Below, in pieces: positions 14,430-20,712 of a stretch of 21,434 bases of DNA. The stretch spans positions 1 to 21,434 of the forward strand of contig DOZK01000017.1 of NCBI GenBank assembly GCA_003518045.1, given 5' to 3'. Each line of letters starts with the position of its first letter. The first letter of the stretch is position 1. The notes beneath the pieces are model-generated. The model saw only the letters and a program-made list of their open reading frames with translations, ran no database searches and was not told the DNA's origin. A program made the position numbers and the translations under genes. This DNA is from Candidatus Nomurabacteria bacterium (lineage in GTDB: Bacteria > Patescibacteriota > Minisyncoccia > Phycocordibacterales > UBA5272).

Positions 14430-14942
14430 ATGAAATGGATTATTTTTACAGGAACTTGGAAGAATACAAATGAAGAAGTAGAGCATGATGTTCGCGAATC
14501 TGTACGCGAGGTTTTAGCACACGGAGATGGCATAATTACCGGTGGTGCACTCGGTGTGGATTTGTTTTGTATGGATGAAGTTTTAAAAATAAATCTAACA
14601 TGCACACATTTGCGAGTCATACTTCCTTCTAAATTAGATTTATATTTAGAACATTACGCGAAGCGTATTACTGAGAATATAATTACAAAAGAAAAGTATG
14701 AAGAGTTAGAAAAAACTTTACAAGCTATACAAAAAATAAATCCCTCAGCTCTCGTGGAAATGCATTTTACAAAAATCGACTCGGAATCATATGCTGAAAG
14801 AGATAACGAAGAGGTAAAATATGGAGATGGGGTGCATGCATTTCAGGTAAATGATTCAAACGGAACTCAACATACAATCGATTCTGCTTTGATAAAAGGA
14901 ATACCTCTATTACTTCATAAAAAGTATTCTATTAAAGAATAG
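14430..14942 (+). CDS. SLOG/DprA-like Rossmann protein
   Basis: 170 aa. The start IIFTGTW (4-10) and GDGIITGGALGVDLFCMDEV (32-51) correspond to the TGsR...G..vvsGgA.GvD..a..aa motif of DprA and related SLOG (Smf/LOG) domains, which bind nucleotides or nucleic acids. VILPSKLDLYLEHYAKR follows as in DprA-like folds. It is too short for full DprA and lacks a DNA-binding winged helix. Its role is unknown: sensor of nucleotides or a stand-alone recombination mediator are the options the family offers. It starts after a 39-nt G-free leader and overlaps the convergent NTF2-like gene by 11 nt. Confidence 0.65.
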   Translation: MKWIIFTGTWKNTNEEVEHDVRESVREVLAHGDGIITGGALGVDLFCMDEVLKINLTCTHLRVILPSKLDLYLEHYAKRITENIITKEKYEELEKTLQAIQKINPSALVEMHFTKIDSESYAERDNEEVKYGDGVHAFQVNDSNGTQHTIDSALIKGIPLLLHKKYSIKE

Positions 14943-15306
14943 TTTTTGTATTTTTATAATATTCACGTAAGGAAGAAAACTTTCCATCTTTCACTGTGAA
15001 TATTGCGACTTCGGTCATGTCTATAAATAAATTACGTTTGGTATCTTTAAATGTTGCATGCCATTCTGCTATAACAGTATCACCATCTAACCAAACATGT
15101 TTTATTTCAAATTTAATATCAGATTGTTCCCTAATTACTTTTGTTATCCAGTATTCTTTAATAGCATCTCGTCCAATATTTTCAGGCTCTCTTGGGTCAT
15201 CATAAGTAGCGTCTTCAGTGAAAATAGTAACAATAAGCTCAGGGTCACGAGTTTCCCAAGCTTTGCCGTAAGTTGTAATTAATTCTAACGCCTTTTCTTG
15301 AGTCAT
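14932..15306 (-). CDS. NTF2/SnoaL-like protein
   Basis: 124 aa, one cone-shaped alpha+beta NTF2-like domain: ELITTYGKAWETRDPELIVTIFTEDATYDDP is the typical N-terminal helix and first strand, GRDAIKEYW follows, and VWLDGDTVIAEWHATF gives the sheet. SnoaL-type members bind small molecules; substrate and catalysis cannot be told from the sequence. It starts 1 nt after the thrS stop, so it is probably the second gene of a thrS transcript. Ends within the 3' end of the SLOG-like gene on the opposite strand. Confidence 0.85.
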   Translation of the reverse strand: MTQEKALELITTYGKAWETRDPELIVTIFTEDATYDDPREPENIGRDAIKEYWITKVIREQSDIKFEIKHVWLDGDTVIAEWHATFKDTKRNLFIDMTEVAIFTVKDGKFSSLREYYKNTKTIL

Positions 15307-15307
15307 T

Positions 15308-17068
15308 TTATTTCTTCTCCTTAATTTCCTCTGACAACTTTTTAATTAAATCCTCAATTTTCATTTCGCCTATTTTTCCATCTGTTCTATGCTCTAAAGT
15401 TACAGTTCCATTTGTAATTTCTGCGTCTCCAATAACTGCCCAGTAAGGAGTTTTCATTTCGCGAGTATTACGAATTTTCTTCCCAAGTCCTTCACGGCTA
15501 TTATCAATCTTCACACGAATATCTGCATTTTGTAATTCTTCAAATACAGTATTTGCATATTCGGCATGCTTATCTGCAATTGGAAGTATTGTAATTTGAT
15601 TAGGTGATAACCAAAGAGGGAAGTTGCCCGCGAAGTGTTCTATCATCACACCCATAAATCTTTCAAGTGAACCAGAAATAGCACGGTGAATAACAACTGG
15701 TCTTTCTTTTTTACCTTCAGCATTTATGAAATTTAAATCAAATCTTTCTGGTAAATTGAAATCACATTGAATAGTAGCAAGTTGCCATTCACGACCAATA
15801 GCATCTTTAAACATGAAGTCCAATTTTGGTCCATAAAAAGCAGCCTCACCTTCCACTCTTCTATAATTTAAATTATTTACCTTCGCAGCTTCTTCAAGTG
15901 AGCTCTCAGCTAAATCCCAAACTTCATCTGTTCCTAAATATTTACTTTTGTCGTCTCCTCTGACAGACCACGACACCCAATAACCTTCCATCATTCCCAT
16001 TGTTGTGTAAAATTCTTTTATAATACCAACAATAGTTGAGACTTCTTGCTTAACTTGTTCTTGAGTACAGAAAAGGTGACCATCGTCTTGAGTGATTGCT
16101 CGCACACGCAATAGTCCACCTAATTGCCCAGACTTTTCATCTCTATAAACTGTAGCTGGTTCAAAATATCTAACCGGCATATCACGATAAGAGAATTGAT
16201 TGTCAGCAAAAATTTGCATATGATGTGGACAATTCATCGGCTTCATAATAAATTTATCTTCCTTACCTTGCACACGGAAAAGTTCATCACCGAATTTCGC
16301 AGCATGACCAGAAGTTACATACAATGCTTCTTTTGCAATATGTGGAGTCCACACTCTGGAGTATCCTTTTTTAGAATGTAATGACCACAAATAATCTTCA
16401 ATTTCTTTTCTGATGATCATTCCATTTGGTTGAAGTAATGGAAGACCGGCCCCTATAAGAGGCGATACTGTGAATAATTTTAATTGCGCACCAATAATTC
16501 TATGGTCTCTTTTTTTAGCTTCCTCTTGTTGCAAAATATAAGCATCTAATTCTTCTTTTGTCTCATATGCTAGACCATAAATACGTGTAAGCATTGGCTT
16601 AGTCTCATCTCCTCGCCAATATGCTCCGGCCAAATGACTTAATGTAAAACAGTCTGTCGGAATTTCTTTTGTATTAGCTACATGTGGGCCTTCACATAAA
16701 TCATAAAAATCATCTCCGGCGTGATACAAAGTAACGTCTTGCCCCTCTTTTTCTATGCCGGAAATTAGCTCTAATTTGAATGGATTGACAGCAAAAAGAG
16801 TGCGAGCTTGGTCAGGGGAGACAATTTCAACTTTGAAGTCCAAATGACGTTTTAATATATCGCGCATTGTATCTTCTACCTTTTTTAAATCATCAACTCC
16901 GATTTTTACACCATCTACGAAGTCGAGGTCATAATAAAAGCCGGTATCTGTTACTGGGCCAATTGTAGGTAATGCGTGAGGAAAGTTATGTTTAATAGAC
17001 ATTAAAAGCACGTGGGCTAATGAATGGCGAATTTTAAATAATTGATTGTGGGCTTCTTTTTGTGACAT
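15308..17068 (-). CDS. thrS: Threonyl-tRNA synthetase, without the TGS domain
   Basis: 586 aa (E. coli 642). The ~60-residue N-terminal TGS domain is absent; the protein begins 14 residues before the editing domain. Editing motifs H15-SLA-H19 and YDLC125-EGP-H129 are intact, so Ser-tRNA-Thr clearing should be possible. Catalytic core: MKPMNC280PHH, motif 2 YRDEKSGQL...RVRAITQDDGH331, motif 3 H461RAISGSLERF. Cys280, His331 and His461 align with the zinc ligands. A C-terminal anticodon-binding domain (about 485-580) is present. The cognate tRNA-Thr is in this window. Followed 1 nt later by the NTF2-like gene. Confidence 0.96.
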   Translation of the reverse strand: MSQKEAHNQLFKIRHSLAHVLLMSIKHNFPHALPTIGPVTDTGFYYDLDFVDGVKIGVDDLKKVEDTMRDILKRHLDFKVEIVSPDQARTLFAVNPFKLELISGIEKEGQDVTLYHAGDDFYDLCEGPHVANTKEIPTDCFTLSHLAGAYWRGDETKPMLTRIYGLAYETKEELDAYILQQEEAKKRDHRIIGAQLKLFTVSPLIGAGLPLLQPNGMIIRKEIEDYLWSLHSKKGYSRVWTPHIAKEALYVTSGHAAKFGDELFRVQGKEDKFIMKPMNCPHHMQIFADNQFSYRDMPVRYFEPATVYRDEKSGQLGGLLRVRAITQDDGHLFCTQEQVKQEVSTIVGIIKEFYTTMGMMEGYWVSWSVRGDDKSKYLGTDEVWDLAESSLEEAAKVNNLNYRRVEGEAAFYGPKLDFMFKDAIGREWQLATIQCDFNLPERFDLNFINAEGKKERPVVIHRAISGSLERFMGVMIEHFAGNFPLWLSPNQITILPIADKHAEYANTVFEELQNADIRVKIDNSREGLGKKIRNTREMKTPYWAVIGDAEITNGTVTLEHRTDGKIGEMKIEDLIKKLSEEIKEKK

Positions 17069-17137
17069 ATATCTATTTATAGTATCAGAGAATTTGTAAT
17101 CATGGAAGGTTTTAATATTATTAAACTTATAAAATAT

Positions 17138-17205
17138 CTAAGGTCTAATTCATCATTACCCTAATAAAATCCTACATAAAAGTATGTAATTTTATTAGAC
17201 CTTAG
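17138..17205. repeat. Interrupted inverted repeat between thrS and lemA
   Basis: ATTTTATTAGACCTTAG (17189-17205) is the reverse complement of CTAAGGTCTAAT (17138-17149) joined to AAAAT (17166-17170); a 16-nt segment ending in a second TAAT separates the two parts. An inner TACAT/ATGTA stem extends the hairpin. Following bases AATTAGGTGAATTAG (17207-17221) partly complement the inserted segment. It lies between divergent genes, so it could affect either. No T-box core motif was seen. Confidence 0.7.
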
Positions 17206-17237
17206 AAATTAGGTGAATTAGAAATTATTTAAGTCTA

Positions 17238-17265
17238 TTGACTTAAATGCTACATTTTGTACTAT
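17238..17265 (+). promoter_or_regulatory. Promoter of lemA-htpX
   Basis: TTGACT (17238-17243) as -35, a 16-nt spacer, and TACTAT (17260-17265) as -10. The predicted leader is about 66 nt. It contains ACTTGC and GCAAGT, which can pair across about 35 nt. Confidence 0.5.
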
Positions 17266-17337
17266 AAAGTAACTTGCGGGACAGTACATGATAAGAACAC
17301 AAAATAATTAATTAGCAAGTAACCTTAATTTAAAAAT

Positions 17338-17898
17338 ATGACACCACTTTATATTGTTTTAGGAATAGTTGTTGTGCTTGGACTTTTCGTTGTTGGTATT
17401 TACAACAGCTTAGTAACTTTGTCTATGCGTGTGAAAGAAGCTTGGGCAGACATTGATGTTCAACTTAAACGTCGCTATGACCTTATCCCAAATCTTGTTA
17501 ATACAGTAAAAGGTTCAACAAATTTTGAAACCTCCACTCTTGAAAAAGTTATTCAAGCTCGCTCAAGTGCTATGAATGCGACAACCCCAGCACAGGCCGG
17601 AGTTGCGGACATTGCAATGCGTGGAGCATTAGGATCTTTTTTTGCTCTTGCAGAAAGTTATCCAGATTTAAAGTCTAATCAAAACTTTATTGCACTTCAG
17701 AATGAACTTTCTGATACAGAAAATAAAATTCAAGCCGCTCGTCGTTTTTATAACGGAGTTGTTATGGATTACAATACAAAAATAAAAACTTTCCCAACAA
17801 ATATTTTTGCAAATATATTTTCTTATGTTGAATCAGAATTCTTTGAATTAGAAGGAGGAGATGAAGCTGCTCGCAACCCAGTCGAAGTAAAGTTCTAA
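17338..17898 (+). CDS. lemA: LemA family protein
   Basis: 186 aa. One N-terminal membrane helix (about 4-25, LYIVLGIVVVLGLFVVGIYN), then a long helical bundle with the LemA block VKEAWADIDVQLKRRYDLIP followed by NLVNTVKG (about 32-59), QARSSA, and YPDLKSNQNFIALQNELSDT. LemA proteins are membrane-anchored helical bundles of uncertain role, often next to HtpX or other membrane proteases. That pairing holds here: htpX begins 70 nt downstream. It is close to the family's usual length. The leader has no Shine-Dalgarno. Confidence 0.95.
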   Translation: MTPLYIVLGIVVVLGLFVVGIYNSLVTLSMRVKEAWADIDVQLKRRYDLIPNLVNTVKGSTNFETSTLEKVIQARSSAMNATTPAQAGVADIAMRGALGSFFALAESYPDLKSNQNFIALQNELSDTENKIQAARRFYNGVVMDYNTKIKTFPTNIFANIFSYVESEFFELEGGDEAARNPVEVKF

Positions 17899-17912
17899 GT
17901 AGTTATTAGAAG

Positions 17913-17952
17913 GTGGAGAGTAGAAAGTAGTCTTCTACTTTCCACTATCCAC
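17913..17952. repeat. 18-bp hairpin between lemA and htpX
   Basis: GTGGAGAGTAGAAAGTAG (17913-17930) and 17935-17952 pair in 16 of 18 positions around a TCTT loop. The arms use the same GTAGAAAGTGG/CCACTTTCTAC vocabulary as the repeats at 3117 and 6033-6489. The G-poor pyrimidine side continues to the htpX ATG. Confidence 0.85.
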
Positions 17953-17968
17953 ATTCTGCTTTCCACAT

Positions 17969-18886
17969 ATGTCCTCTTTCTATACAAAACAATCATCAAA
18001 TATAAGAACCACATGGATTATGATGACATCATTTTTCCTGCTCGTTATTCTTGTTGGTTTTGTTTTGTCATATCTGTACGGCAATCCGTCAATTCTTTAT
18101 TTTGCAGTTTTGTTTAGTATTATAATGAATATTTCAGCGTATTGGTTTTCAGATAAAATTGTTTTATCAATGGCGGGTGCTACAAAAATAGAATCAAAAG
18201 ACCAATACCCAGAACTTTGGAATAGTATGGAAAATCTTTGTATAACAGCTGGACTTCCAATGCCAGCTTTATATGTTATTGATGACCCGGCACCAAACGC
18301 TTTTGCAACTGGTAGAAATAAAGACCATGCAGTCATTGCTGTTACAACTGGATTATTACCATTACTTACAAAGTCCGAACTCGAAGGTGTACTTGCCCAT
18401 GAACTTTCACATATTGGAAACAGAGATATGTTGGTTAGTACCGTGGTTGTTGTTTTTGCTGGCTTTATTTCTTTAATAGCAGATTTAGCACTTCGAGCTT
18501 CATTTTTTGGTGGCGGAAGTGATGAAAAGAAAAATCCAATTTTTCTTATTTTAGGAATAGTCGCCATTATTTTAGCTCCTATTGCTGCGACTATTATTCG
18601 TTTAGCAATTTCTCGTCAGCGTGAATTTTTGGCAGATGCAACCGCAGTTTTGATTACCCGTTATCCAGAAGGATTAGCTGTAGCATTAGAGAAGATTAGT
18701 AATTTTCATCAGCCAATGAAAATACAACACGCAGCCATTGCTCACTTATTTATTTCTGACCCAACCGGAATAAATGATGAGTCTGAATTACGTGAACATG
18801 AAAAAGTTTCTTTTATTGCAAAACTTTTTATGACACATCCACCAGTAGTGGAAAGAATTAGTCGTTTAACAGGAAATATTGAATAA
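17969..18886 (+). CDS. htpX: Membrane zinc protease HtpX
   Basis: 305 aa M48 metalloprotease. Two N-terminal membrane helices (about 16-37 and 41-58) precede the catalytic domain. The zinc site is H144-E-L-S-H148 with Glu219 in REFLADA; catalytic Glu145. NAFATGR (110-116) is the conserved substrate-strand motif. Two further hydrophobic segments at about 154-177 and 190-212. It degrades damaged or misassembled membrane proteins. Together with lemA it forms a common two-gene unit. Starts right after a 38-nt tract holding a single G. Confidence 0.96.
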   Translation: MSSFYTKQSSNIRTTWIMMTSFFLLVILVGFVLSYLYGNPSILYFAVLFSIIMNISAYWFSDKIVLSMAGATKIESKDQYPELWNSMENLCITAGLPMPALYVIDDPAPNAFATGRNKDHAVIAVTTGLLPLLTKSELEGVLAHELSHIGNRDMLVSTVVVVFAGFISLIADLALRASFFGGGSDEKKNPIFLILGIVAIILAPIAATIIRLAISRQREFLADATAVLITRYPEGLAVALEKISNFHQPMKIQHAAIAHLFISDPTGINDESELREHEKVSFIAKLFMTHPPVVERISRLTGNIE

Positions 18887-18908
18887 AAAATACTGAATTA
18901 AATGTGTA

Positions 18909-18942
18909 TGTTACAATATAGCGCGAGCCTGTAGGCTCGCGC
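18909..18942 (+). terminator. GC hairpin after htpX, with an extended -10-like box before it
   Basis: GCGCGAGCC-TGTA-GGCTCGCGC (18921-18942) is a perfect 9-bp stem followed by a T/G-rich tail, which suits an intrinsic terminator for lemA-htpX. Just upstream, TGTTACAAT (18909-18917) resembles the extended -10 of the rpsB and gyrB promoters. If used, it would begin a transcript with this hairpin at its 5' end and lead into tRNA-Ser. Confidence 0.55.
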
Positions 18943-18954
18943 TTGTGTTGTGTA

Positions 18955-18999
18955 TTTGTGTCATCCTCGCGAAGGCGGGAACCCGCCTTGCCGGCGAGG
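18955..18999. repeat. Palindromic repeat before tRNA-Ser
   Basis: CCTCGC (18965-18970)/GCGAGG (18994-18999) surrounds AAGGCGGG-AA-CCCGCCTT (18972-18989). The block begins with TTTGTGTCAT, the same head as the palindrome at 2593-2658, which suggests that the two are divergent members of one family. It is much more GC-rich than its surroundings. Confidence 0.65.
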
Positions 19000-19023
19000 C
19001 AGGTTCAGTTTCTTGAATTAAAG

Positions 19024-19029
19024 TATAAA
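19024..19029 (+). promoter_or_regulatory. Possible -10 box of tRNA-Ser
   Basis: TATAAA ends 6 nt before the first tRNA base, so transcription could start at the mature 5' end. No good -35 accompanies it, so the call is weak. TGTTACAAT at 18909-18917 is the alternative. Confidence 0.3.
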
Positions 19030-19035
19030 AAAATT

Positions 19036-19122
19036 GGAGAGATGCGAGAGTGGTTTAATCGATCACCTTGGAAAGGTGACGTGTGGGCAACTGCACCGAG
19101 GGTTCGAATCCCTCTCTCTCCG
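19036..19122 (+). tRNA. tRNA-Ser (anticodon GGA)
   Basis: 87 nt class II tRNA. Acceptor GGAGAGA/TCTCTCC, anticodon stem TCACC/GGTGA with loop TTGGAAA (anticodon GGA), a long variable arm, T-arm GAGGG-TTCGAAT-CCCTC and discriminator G (19122). CCA is not encoded (the next bases are CAAAA), unlike tRNA-Thr here, so a CCA-adding enzyme is required. It is followed directly by a long A/T hairpin and copy B of the tRNA-linked element. Confidence 0.97.
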
Positions 19123-19123
19123 C

Positions 19124-19163
19124 AAAATAAAAATACAAAGCCTTTGCTTTGTATTTTTATTTT
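19124..19163. terminator. 17-bp A/T-rich hairpin directly after tRNA-Ser
   Basis: AAAATAAAAATACAAAG (19124-19140) and 19147-19163 form a perfect 17-bp stem with loop CCTTTG; the 3' arm is T-rich, as expected for a terminator on either strand. It occupies the same place as 2852-2875 after tRNA-Thr, but its sequence is unrelated. Confidence 0.8.
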
Positions 19164-19310
19164 GGCGGAGAAGGAGCAAATGACCTGCGTCATTTGCGTG
19201 GGGATTCGAATGGTCGCAGTGATGTTTCGCTAGCAAGCGAAACCACGAGAGGCGGGCTGCGAGTTCATTGAGCGACGGCAAAATGAAACTTGTAGCCGAA
19301 TCCCCCCCCG
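19164..19310 (+). ncRNA. tRNA-linked structured element, copy B
   Basis: Same order as copy A: GCAAATGAC-CTGC-GTCATTTGC (19176-19197); closing stem GGGGATTCG (19200-19208)/CGAATCCCC (19297-19305); TCGCAG/CTGCGA; GTG-AT-GTTTCGC-TAGCAA-GCGAAAC-CAC; and TCATT/AATGA around GAGCGACGGC. Loops and joining segments (CACGAG, GGCGGGCTGCGAGT, AACTTGTAGCCGAATC) are nearly identical to copy A while the stems differ in compensated pairs. GGGATTCGAA (19201-19210) is exactly antisense to the T-arm of tRNA-Ser (19103-19112). Confidence 0.6.
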
Positions 19311-19379
19311 TTTTAACAATAAGCCTTTTACTTTGCGCAGGAGAAAGGTAGTTTTTTAAGTTAAAGAGTCTAATGTCAT

Positions 19380-19435
19380 AAAAACTCGAAACCCAGTCTT
19401 GCGACTGGGTTTCTCGGAGCCTTTCGGCACTTTGT
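19380..19435 (-). ncRNA. Candidate ~56-nt small RNA
   Basis: Read on the minus strand from a consensus promoter: a short 5' segment, a GCC-GAAA-GGC tetraloop hairpin (19428-19419), CTCC, then GAAACCCAGT-CGCAAG-ACTGGGTTTC (19413-19388), a perfect 10-bp stem, GAG and TTTTT (19384-19380). That last part is a textbook intrinsic terminator. No open reading frame fits and no minus-strand gene follows until thrS. I do not recognise the RNA family. The end points are predicted, not known. Confidence 0.65.
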
Positions 19436-19441
19436 ATATTG

Positions 19442-19469
19442 ATTATATCAAGACGCTAGCGTTTGTCAA
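19442..19469 (-). promoter_or_regulatory. Consensus promoter on the minus strand
   Basis: Minus-strand TTGACA (19469-19464), a 16-nt spacer, and TATAAT (19447-19442) preceded by TGA (extended -10). This is the best sigma-70-type promoter in the window. The spacer contains a 10-bp palindrome ACGCTAGCGT (19453-19462), a possible operator. Confidence 0.85.
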
Positions 19470-19543
19470 CAAAAATTACTTTAAAAAGTATTCAATAGCA
19501 CTACCGAAAGAGGGAAGATGATTATCTTGATTTTCTTCAAAAG

Positions 19544-19552
19544 TGCTACAAT
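19544..19552 (+). promoter_or_regulatory. Extended -10 box, leaderless start of the EEP gene
   Basis: TGC (19544-19546) and TACAAT (19547-19552) form an extended -10; the -10 ends 6 nt before ATG 19559. Transcription would begin at the start codon. No good -35 is visible. Confidence 0.55.
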
Positions 19553-19558
19553 TAACCC

Positions 19559-20301
19559 ATGAAATTACTGCAATGGAATATTTGGTATAAAGAAGATATT
19601 AAAAATATTCTCTCAACAATTAAGGAAATAAAACCTGATGTTATTTGTTTGCAAGAGCTTACAATAAATCACCCACACCATAATCAGAATATAGATACAC
19701 CACGATTTATCGCTGAAGGTCTTGGCTTCGAATATTTTTTTAAAGAAGCTCAAAAAGTATTTCAAATGGGCATGAGAGAAAATATGGAAATGCAATATTT
19801 AGTCGGTATCCTATTATCGATTCTAATTTTCACTATATTCAAGAGTTGCAAGACCCCAATATACAAAATCCAGATTATTCGAAAGAGGGACGTGTATATA
19901 TTGAAACTATTATAGAAGTTGATGGAAAGAAAATTACTATTGCTACAACTCATATGTCTTATACGCACAAATTTGTATTAACTCCTAAAAAGGAAGCGGA
20001 GACAAATAAGATGATAGAAATTTTAAAAGAAAAGAATAGTAACTTTATTTTTACTGGTGATTTAAATTCACCACCAGACTCGTATACTATTAATGAGTTG
20101 TCTAAACTTCTAAAAAATGCAGGACCAACATTAGAACAAAATACTTGGACAACGAAACCTTTTTCTTATAATGGTTTCAATGCAGACACTCTTAATTGGA
20201 GACTCGATTATTGTTTTGTAACACCAGATATAGAAGTTAAATCATCACAAATAATTGATACTCCTTATTCTGACCATTTGCCTATTTTAATAGAATTTTA
20301 G
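19559..20301 (+). pseudogene. Endonuclease/exonuclease/phosphatase-family gene, frameshifted
   Basis: Two overlapping frames together encode one EEP-fold protein of about 247 aa. The first has LLQWNIW and DVICLQELTINHP (metal-binding Asn and Glu). The second has GNAIFSRYPIIDSNFHYIQE, then TTHMSYTH, FTGDLNSPPDS, RLDYCFVTPD and the catalytic SDHLPILIEF. The break is at about 19781-19786: frame 1 reads MREN, then frame 2 resumes at GGA (19786), which equals one missing base (or two extra). All catalytic motifs remain, so it is either a recent mutation or a sequence error. I see no slippery heptamer. EEP enzymes hydrolyse phosphodiesters or phosphomonoesters; the substrate is unknown. Confidence 0.8.
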
Positions 20302-20326
20302 GAATAGTAAGACATAATATAAAGCA

Positions 20327-20635
20327 ATGAACCTTTTCACCCAAAAAGTTTTAGAAGTCGTAAAGAAAATTCCGAAAGGGGAGGTTTTAACTTATGCAAA
20401 AGTTGCGGGGCTTGCAGGAAATAAAAAAGCCCCGCGTGCGGTTGGTAATATACTTGCGAAAAATACTGGTAAAAACATTCCATGTCATCGTGTTATAAAA
20501 TCAGACGGAAGTGTCGGGATGTATAACGGCCTCCGTGGAAAAAGTAAATTAGATATTCTTAAACGTGAGGGTGTTAAATTTGATAAAAACAAAAAGTTAT
20601 TATTTTCTAGAATTAATCTAACATCTAAAATCTAA
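20327..20635 (+). CDS. Ogt/MGMT-type alkyltransferase DNA-binding domain protein
   Basis: 102 aa: only the C-terminal helix-turn-helix/active-site domain of O6-alkylguanine-DNA alkyltransferases. IPKGEVLTYAKVAGLAG gives the recognition helices, with APRAVGNILAKN as the arginine-finger helix region, and IPC53HRVI holds the alkyl-acceptor Cys. Since the Cys is kept, direct repair of O6-alkylguanine is possible. ATL proteins replace it with Trp or another residue. The N-terminal domain is missing, as in many short bacterial forms. A -10-like TAATAT (20315-20320) ends 6 nt before the ATG. The previous gene ends 25 nt upstream. Confidence 0.92.
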   Translation: MNLFTQKVLEVVKKIPKGEVLTYAKVAGLAGNKKAPRAVGNILAKNTGKNIPCHRVIKSDGSVGMYNGLRGKSKLDILKREGVKFDKNKKLLFSRINLTSKI

Positions 20636-20676
20636 TTTATCCCGCTAAGCGGTGATGTCTAATATCTGCCCAATGG

Positions 20677-20705
20677 TTGCTTCTTTGCTCTCAATAGCAT
20701 AGTAT
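20677..20705 (+). promoter_or_regulatory. Possible promoter of the zinc protein
   Basis: TTGCTT (20677-20682), a 17-nt spacer, and TAGTAT (20700-20705). It overlaps the first in-frame ATG (20704), so the transcript would start near 20712 and translation at ATG 20713, without a leader. Both boxes are only moderate matches. Confidence 0.4.
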
Positions 20706-20712
20706 GAGGTAT

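Noticed and set aside
17069..17337. T-box leader for thrS
   Set aside because: No AGGGUGGNACCGCG-type core and no specifier-loop layout is visible on the minus strand.
18943..19233. 96-aa plus-strand frame and two minus-strand frames across tRNA-Ser
   Set aside because: They overlap the tRNA gene and the structured element; no family resemblance.
19301..19309. Run of eight C at the end of copy B as a slippage or sequencing artefact
   Set aside because: It could be an artefact in length, but part of it pairs with GGGG at 19200-19203, so it was kept as the closing stem.
19775..19790. Programmed -1 frameshift in the EEP gene
   Set aside because: The site lacks an X-XXY-YYZ slippery heptamer in the zero frame, and such shifts are not known for the family. 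Mutation or sequence error is simpler.
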